A stretch of DNA of 64,000 bases from Saprospiraceae bacterium (lineage in GTDB: Bacteria > Bacteroidota > Bacteroidia > Chitinophagales > Saprospiraceae), in assembly GCA_016714085.1 (NCBI GenBank), contig JADJNW010000018.1, positions 89,725-153,724 of the forward strand, given 5' to 3'. Position numbers and translations under genes: made by a program. Position 1 is the stretch's first letter. Every line of letters starts with the position of its first letter. The notes beneath the pieces are model-generated. The model had not been told where the DNA came from, did no database searches, and was given only the letters and a program-made list of their open reading frames with translations. Below, in pieces: positions 56,557 through 64,000 of the stretch.

Positions 56557-59500
56557 TTAATTCCCACCATTTCCTTCTCCGTTTTTCTTCTTCTTTTTGA
56601 ACGGATTGAATTTCTCCAATTCTTCTTTGATCTTATCGACTTCTTTAGTGGCTGCGGTGTCCAAGAGCGAACCAGCCTTATCTTTCAAGGCTTCTTCTGC
56701 TTTTTTAGCAAGCGAATCCTTAACCGCTTCTGCTTTTTGCCCGACCACCGTTTTCACGGAATCAATTGCTTTTTCAGCAGTTTCTTTCACGGCTTGCTTC
56801 CCTTCCTCTATTTTTGATTCTACTTCTTCCTTTACTGCATCTTTGACAGCTTCAGCTGGCGATTCTACTACACTTTCACCATCAGCGCCGAGCAATTTCA
56901 TGTCCACTTTCGGGCTTTTGATATTGCCAGTCAAATTGAATTGCACATTTACAAATTCGCTTTGCTTCAAATTCAGACCAAATCGGGATGCCTCTTTGCT
57001 CAACTGATTGTAGCCGGCGCTTGCAGCTGCCCCGACGCCTGTTTTTTCAAGTAGTTTGCGCGGAATTTTTGCTTTGATGATGTAATCAATATCTTGGGTA
57101 ATCTTATGCGTTCCAGCGATTTTCATATCAATATCCTTGTACTTATAGTCAAATTCCTTTACTTCTACTGCGCCATTCTTGAGTTCAAACCAGTTTTTAG
57201 TATTGGTGATTTTCAATTCTTCCTTGAAATAATCAAGATTCAATTTATCACCCACCGCTTGTAAAGGTTTAAAATTTTCAATCACTGCATTAAGCGTTTC
57301 CAGGAAACCCTGAGCGCTCAAGGTGGTAAAATCTGGCATCATATTTTGACCCAATTTTCCGTCCAAGATCAAACTCGTATTGAAAGTGCCTTTCAGGAAT
57401 TGTCCAATCGGCGCCAACACCTGAAAGCTATTGAAAGCATTAAAGGATTTTTGGAAATCCATACTCTGTAAATCGTATTTCAAGCTAAATCCAGGATTTT
57501 CCTTATCCTTCGTGTCGTAGCCACCACTCAAAGCCATCCTGCCACCCAAGGTGCTTGCAGTGACGTTATCCAATGTTACCGCTTGATTGGCTATCGAAAG
57601 TCCACCTTCTATGTTGCTCAATTCCATATTCGTATAAAGCAATTTTTTAATATCGGCATTCACATCAATGTCTATATTTTCCGGCACTAAAATAGGTTCC
57701 AATGCTTCCGTAGAACTTGTCGTGCCTTCTGTCGTGGGAGTCGGCTGGGACGTAGACGTAGCGGGGCTTTCGGTCATAAACTGATTCAAATCCAAGAAAT
57801 TAGAAGCAAGCGAAATATTTCCACCAAGCGTCTGATTATCAAATAAATAGTCAAACATATTTGTAATTGTGCCCGAAGCTCGGATATCGCTATTACCAAT
57901 ATTGGTACTCAACTCTTGTGCCACCAATTTGTTAGGCTTCATATTGCCCTTCACCACTGTATTTTTATATTGTAAGTATCGTAAACGATTTCGCCAAGTG
58001 TAGCATCCAAAGTAAAGTCGAAGCGATCAAAAATTTCAATTTCTTCTGCACTTTCTTCCGCAGCGGGCAACGCCGGTTGGGAGGCATCTTCCTGTGGCAT
58101 CCATTCATTCGCATCAAAATAGTTGGAACGCACGGTAAAACTGCCTTTCATCGTTTTTTTCGGCGAGAAATAAGCTAGGATATTGTCCACGCGTCCGTTC
58201 GCTTTGATATCGCTTTTGCCCAGCTTCGCATCAAAATTATCAACCCGAACATTTTGCGGCGTAAAAGCAGCTTTGGCATTATTGATGCGGATGGCAGGAT
58301 AAATGGCATCTTTATAAGTAAGATTGGTAATTTCGGCTACACCATTCATATTCACACGTTCGTATTCCTGATTTTCGATATAAGAAAGCCGCGTTTTCGC
58401 TTCGATATTCGCTGCTATGACCCCATTCAAATCATTGACGCCTTCCATCGGAAAGGCTTGGGACAATTCTTTCAAATTCAGTACGCCATCAATTTTGGTA
58501 TCAATATCAGGATCAGAAATCGGCGTTTTCAGATTAAAAATAGCTTTAATAGGATTGCTTCCTAATTTCATTGCAAAATTCGGCACATTCACCACCATAT
58601 CATCAAAATTGCTCGAAGGGCTATTGACATTCACCTTGGTGTTGATGTTCGTAATGCCTAATGGCAAATCAGGATATTTTACATTCGCGTTATCCACGCC
58701 AAGATTGATTTGAAATGCTGGATATTGCTCTAAATCGCCGTTATAAGTGCCTTTTACCCAGCCACCAAGATCAAATTTGCCGTCGGCTTTCACATTTTCG
58801 TACCCCGCGATATAAGCGTTTGGTATCATCGAAAGCAAATTCTTGAAACTATTTTGAGGCGTTGAGAACGTCAAATCCATAGCTGTATTAACAGAGTCAA
58901 CCAATTGCACAAAACCATCGGCGTTTAATTCCAACTCATTCAATTTCAATACATTTTCCTTTAAAGTATATTTGCTATTCTTCTGGTCAATATTGAAAAT
59001 CGCATCCAATGCAGTATGTGCCCGCTTGAGGTAAGTGATGCCGCCATAACTCACTGTCAAGGAGTCAATTTCGGTCTCGGTGTCCAAGTCATATACATCA
59101 ATTGTAAAATCGCCGGAACCATTATGGTTCAAGCCTTTGATCGAAACATAGGCACCCAAACTCTCATCATCGTATAGAATATCGCCTTCTTCGATGCTAT
59201 ATCCTTGGAGATTAGCTCGGAAAGCGCTCAAATCTGCGGGTTCTGCTTCCTCAGCAGTCGTGTCGGTGCTTGGTTTGGCAATATCGTAGTTGGCGCGGCC
59301 ATCTTCCAATACATATACATTTATTTTGGGTTGTTTTACATTGATACCCTTGATTTTCAATGGATTTTCATTGCGAATGACTGACATAATATCCACGGTC
59401 ACGTCCGCTGATTTTACATCCGCAAGTTTGATTCCCTCAAAAGGTTCTATATTTTCAATCGAAAGATCATAGATCCTTACCGTCAGGTTTGGAAAGTTCC

Positions 59501-59681
59501 TGAAAAGAGATAGACTTATGTCGCTGAAGTCCATTTTGGCGTTCAGACTTTCGTTTGCTGTTTCTTTGATTGTTGCTTAAATCTGGTCTTTGAAAAAGTA
59601 AGGGATAGCCACTGCTGCACCCAGAACCAGCACGACAAGGACTCCAAGTGTGATAAGTGTAATTTTAAGAGCGCGTTTCAT
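56557..59681 (-). pseudogene. AsmA-like envelope protein, broken by one nonsense codon and one frameshift
   Basis: The true start is ATG 59681: MKRALKITLITLGVLVVLVL, an N-terminal membrane anchor, then FFKDQI. An in-frame TAA at 59577-59579 follows, where AAA (Lys) would fit. The same frame continues ATIKETANESLNAKMDFSDI, the standard AsmA entry segment. Further on, AAAAA at 57962-57966 (minus strand) lacks one A after TYNIK; the other frame goes on NTVVKGNMKPNKLVAQEL to 56557. The C-terminal tail is Lys/Glu/Ala-rich, with a long helical segment ending FNPFKKKKKNGEG. Restored, about 1041 residues. AsmA-like proteins span the periplasm and are linked to lipid or outer-membrane assembly. Confidence 0.85.
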
Positions 59682-59882
59682 TGTATGATATTTTATAGAT
59701 TTGAAACTGTCTAATTAGATCAACCGTTCAATCTTCCGACTGTTCACTTATATTTAGACGTATTTTCCTAAAACAGTAACGCTTTTGAAGTATATAAATT
59801 TGAATTTTGCTAAAGCTTTAGCAAATTATTAAAACTTTAGTATTTTTCGAGCGTAGCAAAAAAGAAATTACAATTCCGTAAC

Positions 59883-61064
59883 ATGTCAAGAACCAAATCG
59901 GATTTTCAACTCATTGAAGATCAAAAAAAACTCCAGCAATTTAGACACGAAAACGAAGGCATTAGTTGGTTGAGTTTTGATACCGAATTTGTTGGCGAAA
60001 AACGCTTTGTCACAAGCCTTTGTCTGGTGCAAGTGAAAACCGAACACGGGCTTTACTTGATCGACCCATTTAAGGTAAATGATTTGATTCCACTTTTGGA
60101 ATTGATTGAAAACGAGTCTGTTGTAAAGATTACGCATGCCGGTGATAACGACTACCGGCTGCTGAATTCTCTCTTCGATACCGTACCCAAAAATGTATTC
60201 GATACGCAAATCGCCGCTGGTTTTGTAGGATATAAATACCCTATTTCCTTTCGGAAATTGGTAGAAAGTGAATTGCAAATCAATCTCGATAAGGGTTATG
60301 CGGTGACAGATTGGGAGGCTCGGCCATTCTCGGCAAAGCAATTGGATTATGCCCTCGAAGATGTAATGCCTTTGTACGATCTTTGGGAAACATTATCAGG
60401 AAAATTAGAAGAACAAGGGCGCACGAATTGGGCTAAGGAAGAATTTGCGCAACTCGAATCCCCGAATTTTTATTTCAAAGATCCCAATCACGAAGCGCTC
60501 AACAGCGAGTTGATGAAATCGCTCAACAGGCGAGAGAAAGTATTCCTGATGCGCCTGTTGGACTGGCGCCGCCGCATTGCCGAAGAAAAAAATTATTCCA
60601 AAGAAATGGTGCTCTCGGGTAAGTTATTGGGGCAATTAGTGCGTGGCGTTGCCTCCGGGCGGGAAGCGCTTTTTCGCAACCGTCGTTTACCGGACAAGCT
60701 CATTTCCCAATATGGTCAGCTTTTTGAAGAAATGTTTCATCAGCCTCCTTCTGAAGCAGAAAAATACCTAATCAAACAAATCCCAACAGAAGAGGAGGAA
60801 GATCCGCGCGAAGATTTGATCCAGGAAATGCTTTATTTGCTTGTGAAGTACCGCTGTATCGAAAGTGGACTGACGCCCGCGTTTGTATTGCCGCGCAACG
60901 CCATTCGAAAACTGAAAAATGGGCATGATGGCCTGACCGCAAGCGTTGAACATGGCTGGCGAAAGGAGTTATTAGGTGATTCTTTGGTCGAGTGGTTGCT
61001 TAACTTTGACCGCCTGGATTTGAATGTAGCTGAAAATCGGATTGAATTGTTATTGAGGGAGTAA
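59883..61064 (+). CDS. rnd: Ribonuclease D
   Basis: A 393-residue 3'-5' exonuclease of the DEDDy class that trims tRNA and other small RNA precursors. Catalytic residues are expected at D33 and E35 (FDTEF), D90 (HAGDNDYRLL) and the Y156/D160 pair (DYALEDVMPLYD). The C-terminal half carries an HRDC-like helical region (MRLLDWRRRIAEEKNYSKEMVLSGKLLGQLVRG). Length is close to E. coli RNase D. It starts at ATG 59883 and is followed after 26 bases by the ABC ATPase gene in the same direction. No frame problem is seen here, in contrast to the genes just before it. Confidence 0.9.
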   Translation: MSRTKSDFQLIEDQKKLQQFRHENEGISWLSFDTEFVGEKRFVTSLCLVQVKTEHGLYLIDPFKVNDLIPLLELIENESVVKITHAGDNDYRLLNSLFDTVPKNVFDTQIAAGFVGYKYPISFRKLVESELQINLDKGYAVTDWEARPFSAKQLDYALEDVMPLYDLWETLSGKLEEQGRTNWAKEEFAQLESPNFYFKDPNHEALNSELMKSLNRREKVFLMRLLDWRRRIAEEKNYSKEMVLSGKLLGQLVRGVASGREALFRNRRLPDKLISQYGQLFEEMFHQPPSEAEKYLIKQIPTEEEEDPREDLIQEMLYLLVKYRCIESGLTPAFVLPRNAIRKLKNGHDGLTASVEHGWRKELLGDSLVEWLLNFDRLDLNVAENRIELLLRE

Positions 61065-61090
61065 TAAATTAGAGATTTATTAAAACTGTA

Positions 61091-62854
61091 ATGCACGAAA
61101 TCCACGAAAAGTTGCTGGAAGTCAAGGATTTAAAAACTGTATTCCATACGGACGAGGGAGTCGTGACGGCGGTGGACGGTATTAGTTTTGACGTTTTTCG
61201 TGGTGAAACGCTTGGTATTGTTGGGGAATCAGGCTCAGGCAAGTCGGTCACGGCTTTGTCTGTTATGCGGCTTTTGGCTTCACCTCCTGCGCAGGTGGAA
61301 AGCGGAGAAGTTTGGTTTCATAGAAAAGAAAATGAGGCGGTTGATTTGTTGCAATTGCCTGAAAATCAGATGCGTCGCTTTCGTGGAAACGAATTGGCGA
61401 TGATTTTTCAGGAGCCAATGACTTCGCTTAATCCCGTTTTCAAATGCGGAGAACAAGTTGCTGAAGTATTTCGCCTGCATCGAAATATGGATGCAAAATC
61501 TGCCAAAACCGCTGTGTTAGAGCTATTTAGCAAAGTGCAATTGCCGCAACCGGAGCGCATTTACAATACTTATCCGCATCAAATTTCGGGAGGTCAGAAA
61601 CAGCGCGTGATGATTGCAATGGCAATGGCCTGCAACCCAGGCCTTCTTATCGCAGATGAGCCTACTACGGCTCTTGACGTCACCGTGCAAAAGACGATCC
61701 TGGAATTAATGAATGATCTCAAGCGAGAGCTGAATACTTCGGTTTTATTTATCACACATGATTTGGGCGTCATTGCTGAAATTGCGGATCGCGTATTGGT
61801 CATGCACCAGGGTAAAATTGTAGAGCAGGGCAGTGTGCTTGATATTTTCCAAAATCCACAACATCCTTACACACAGGGTTTGCTGGCTTGTCGGCCGCCC
61901 TTGGATTTTAAAATGCGACGCTTGCCCATGATTGCTGATTTTTTCGATGATGCCAATCAAACTTTTATTGAAAAAATTGCCAAACTGCGTATTCCTAAAG
62001 AAGAAACAAAAACGCGCCTGAAAATTATTGAGCAACAATCACCTTTACTAAAAGTAGAAAGTTTAAAGACCTGGTTTCCAGGTAGAAAAAGCATTTTAGG
62101 TAAGACTCAAAATTTTATTAAAGCCGTTGATGACGTTACTTTTGATGTGTTTCCCGGCGAAACGCTTGGATTAGTAGGCGAATCCGGCTGCGGCAAAACC
62201 ACGTTGGGGCGCACCATTCTTTGTCTGATCGACGCGACCGATGGCAGTATTCATTACGCCGATAGAAATTTATTGCAACTCTCTGAAAAAGAGCTACAAC
62301 CGCTGCGTAAAGAAATGCAGATCATTTTTCAAGACCCTTATTCCTCGCTCAATCCCCGTGGTACAGTTGGCAATGCAATTATAGAACCGATGCGTGTCCA
62401 TGAAATTGGACAAAACGAAGCAGAACGCCGCGAACGCGCTTTTGAATTGCTAAAAACAGTGGGGCTGGAAGACAAACATTTTTACCGCTATCCTCATGAA
62501 TTCTCAGGCGGACAACGCCAGCGCATTTGCATAGCAAGGGCTTTAGCTTTGAATCCCAAGTTTATCGTTTGTGATGAATGCGTCTCCGCGCTCGACGTAT
62601 CGGTGCAAGCGCAGGTACTCAACCTCCTGATGGAACTCCGTGAACGACAGCAACTTACCTATATTTTTATCTCGCACGACCTTTCGGTGGTCAAACTCAT
62701 TAGCGACCGCATGATGGTGATGAATCAAGGTAAAATCGAAGAATTTGGCTCTGCCGAAGCGATTTATGAAAATCCGCAATCGGAATACACCAAGAAGCTC
62801 ATTGCTGCGATTCCAAAAGGGCAAATACAAGATATTCAGAAAAGAATGCGGTAG
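61091..62854 (+). CDS. Dipeptide/oligopeptide ABC transporter, fused double ATPase
   Basis: A 587-residue protein holding two ATP-binding domains, like YejF or GsiA, which correspond to DppD and DppF fused. First domain: Walker A GESGSGKSVTALSVMRLL, signature ISGGQKQRVMIAMAMA, Walker B LLIADEPTTALDV. Second domain (from about residue 315): Walker A GESGCGKTTLGRTIL, signature FSGGQRQRICIARALA, Walker B FIVCDECVSALDV, where Cys replaces the usual Pro of the DEP motif. HPYTQGLL after the first domain is the oligopeptide-type C-terminal extension. No permease or binding protein genes are adjacent; they may be elsewhere. Confidence 0.9.
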   Translation: MHEIHEKLLEVKDLKTVFHTDEGVVTAVDGISFDVFRGETLGIVGESGSGKSVTALSVMRLLASPPAQVESGEVWFHRKENEAVDLLQLPENQMRRFRGNELAMIFQEPMTSLNPVFKCGEQVAEVFRLHRNMDAKSAKTAVLELFSKVQLPQPERIYNTYPHQISGGQKQRVMIAMAMACNPGLLIADEPTTALDVTVQKTILELMNDLKRELNTSVLFITHDLGVIAEIADRVLVMHQGKIVEQGSVLDIFQNPQHPYTQGLLACRPPLDFKMRRLPMIADFFDDANQTFIEKIAKLRIPKEETKTRLKIIEQQSPLLKVESLKTWFPGRKSILGKTQNFIKAVDDVTFDVFPGETLGLVGESGCGKTTLGRTILCLIDATDGSIHYADRNLLQLSEKELQPLRKEMQIIFQDPYSSLNPRGTVGNAIIEPMRVHEIGQNEAERRERAFELLKTVGLEDKHFYRYPHEFSGGQRQRICIARALALNPKFIVCDECVSALDVSVQAQVLNLLMELRERQQLTYIFISHDLSVVKLISDRMMVMNQGKIEEFGSAEAIYENPQSEYTKKLIAAIPKGQIQDIQKRMR

Positions 62855-63001
62855 TATTTTATCTAATGTAAAAAAAATTTCAACTCCATTCCAACTTTCC
62901 AACCATCCCTGCATCTTTGGTATAGAAATTAGATTTCAGAAGCCAGCAGCAAGCGGCAAGAAACAAGCAACCAGATTTGATAGAAAAACCCGAAACAAAA
63001 C

Positions 63002-63562
63002 GTGCAAGCAACGACCGCAGAAAAAGAATTGCTAAAAGAATGCCTCGCCGGCAAGCCCCGCGCACAATACGAATTGTACGATCGTTACGTAGGTGCGATG
63101 TATAATACCGCGATACGCATGATGGCGAGTGCGGTGGAGGCGGAGGATGTATTGCAGGAAGGCTTTACTAAAGTATTTCAGCAATTGCACACCTTTCGGG
63201 GGGAGTCCACGATTGGTGCCTGGATCAAGCGGATTATTGTGACCACTGCATTGACGCATTTGCGCAATAAAAAGAAGTTTCAAGTAGTGGAACTCAATGT
63301 GGTAGCGGATTTGGAAGATGAAGAAGCCGAAGAAGAAGCGCCACTTTGGGATGCCAAAACGATTCATTATGCGATTCAAGAATTGCCGGAAGGCTGCCGG
63401 ATTGTATTCAATTTATTTTTAATAGAAGGAATGCAGCATAAAGAAATCGCGGAAGCATTGGGCATTACAGAATCAACCTCGAAAACGCAGTATATGCGGG
63501 CGAAGAAATTATTACGAGAACGATTGAAGGGTTTGAGATTTGGAGGATTGGAGACGAGGTGA
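63002..63562 (+). CDS. ECF-type RNA polymerase sigma factor
   Basis: A 186-residue sigma-70 family protein. It starts with GTG (63002). Region 2 is YDRYVGAMYNTAIRMMASAVEAEDVLQEGFTKVFQQLHTFRGESTIGAWIKRIIVTTAL, and region 4 is AIQELPEGCRIVFNLFLIEGMQHKEIAEALGITESTSKTQYMRAKKLLRERL, both complete. The linker is acidic (LEDEEAEEEAP). The next gene begins 63 bases later and encodes a one-helix membrane protein, the usual place for an anti-sigma factor. The stress or signal it answers is unknown. Confidence 0.92.
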   Translation: MQATTAEKELLKECLAGKPRAQYELYDRYVGAMYNTAIRMMASAVEAEDVLQEGFTKVFQQLHTFRGESTIGAWIKRIIVTTALTHLRNKKKFQVVELNVVADLEDEEAEEEAPLWDAKTIHYAIQELPEGCRIVFNLFLIEGMQHKEIAEALGITESTSKTQYMRAKKLLRERLKGLRFGGLETR

Positions 63563-63625
63563 CAGGGAGACTTGGAGAAAGGGGGACTTGGTGAATCATA
63601 TTCAGTAAATGATAAATATTATATC

Positions 63626-64000
63626 ATGAATAATTTGGAAAAACGGATTCGGGATTTGCGGGAAGAATTGGATGCAATAGAGCAGCCTGATCGCGCTAAA
63701 ATCTGGGCGGAAGTGCAACGCCAGCAAGGCTTGAAGCCAATAAATACATCCAGGCAAACCATGCGCGGTTTTTTGATGGGCGTTGCGGCGAGCGTTGCGG
63801 TTTTACTGGTCGCAGGAGCGGGATGGTGGGTATATCAGAATTCAATTGCTGAACCAAATCAAGTAGCTGTAAACCTTCCACCACAATGGGCACAAGAACA
63901 GCAAGAATACAAGCAATTGATCGAAAATAAAAAGCAAGAATTGCGTCTGGAAAATATTGATCGGGATGCCTATCGGGAGGTGTTGAAAGAATTGGAAGAA
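63626..64000 (+). CDS. Single-pass membrane protein, probable anti-sigma factor (partial)
   Basis: The first 125 codons of a gene cut by the window end, from ATG 63626 (MNNLEKRIRDLREELD). A short cytosolic, charged N-terminus is followed by one membrane helix (FLMGVAASVAVLLVAGAGWWVY, about residues 50-71) and a periplasmic helical part rich in Glu and Gln. It directly follows an ECF sigma gene, which makes an anti-sigma role likely. No zinc-binding anti-sigma motif (HxxxCxxC) is visible in the part present. Confidence 0.6.
   Translation, partial: MNNLEKRIRDLREELDAIEQPDRAKIWAEVQRQQGLKPINTSRQTMRGFLMGVAASVAVLLVAGAGWWVYQNSIAEPNQVAVNLPPQWAQEQQEYKQLIENKKQELRLENIDRDAYREVLKELEE

Overview
The window looks like chromosomal DNA of a Bacteroidota bacterium, most likely of the Saprospiria/Chitinophagia type (Saprospiraceae-like). 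This is inferred from SusC/SusD proteins, several secreted proteins with type IX secretion (T9SS) C-terminal sorting domains (a PNP motif followed by a GxY motif), lipoproteins, a long NusB, a BT_3928-type protein, and promoters that fit TAnnTTTG better than the E. coli -10. No rRNA, tRNA or CRISPR array was seen.

1-3.1 kb (minus strand): a DUF4159 secreted protein, a CorA-type metal channel and an MFS transporter. 3.2-20 kb (plus strand): a polysaccharide utilisation locus (PUL). It holds a membrane-tethered propeller/HTH regulator, a T9SS-secreted GH144-type glucanase, a five-module surface binding protein, a second GH144-type enzyme made as a lipoprotein, a GH3 beta-glucosidase, and SusC and SusD. 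The enzyme set points to beta-1,2-glucan: outer-surface cleavage, import through SusCD, then hydrolysis of the oligosaccharides by GH3. A strong terminator closes the locus. Behind it lies an odd GC-rich array of seven TGCGGACG elements.

20.4-31 kb: a tRNA-modification/processing operon (dusB, methyltransferase, cca), the NhaD antiporter, a small lipoprotein, a gamma-glutamyltransferase, a DUF4403 lipoprotein and a four-PDZ secreted protein. Twelve perfect copies of an 8-mer separate the DUF4403 and gamma-glutamyltransferase genes. 31-38.6 kb: a large Asp-box propeller protein, a sodium/solute symporter, a gene-free stretch ending in a strong terminator (possible small RNA), a REP-associated tyrosine transposase (RAYT) flanked by its own palindromes, lolD and a small HTH protein.

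38.7-59.7 kb: trmN6-like methyltransferase, a DUF5689 lipoprotein with its TonB receptor, an OmpA/thrombospondin-repeat protein, nusB, a BT_3928/MauE-like protein, DUF1599, a DMT transporter, a YigZ/IMPACT protein, two related T9SS-secreted proteins, a second TonB receptor and an AsmA-like protein. Seven genes in this 20 kb carry ten lesions (nine single-base indels and one nonsense codon), while genes on both sides look intact. Consensus error is the most likely cause, but local decay cannot be excluded. 59.9-64 kb (plus strand): RNase D, a double ABC ATPase for peptides, an ECF sigma factor and a membrane protein cut by the window end that is probably its anti-sigma partner.

Several unrelated palindromic intergenic repeat families lie between genes.
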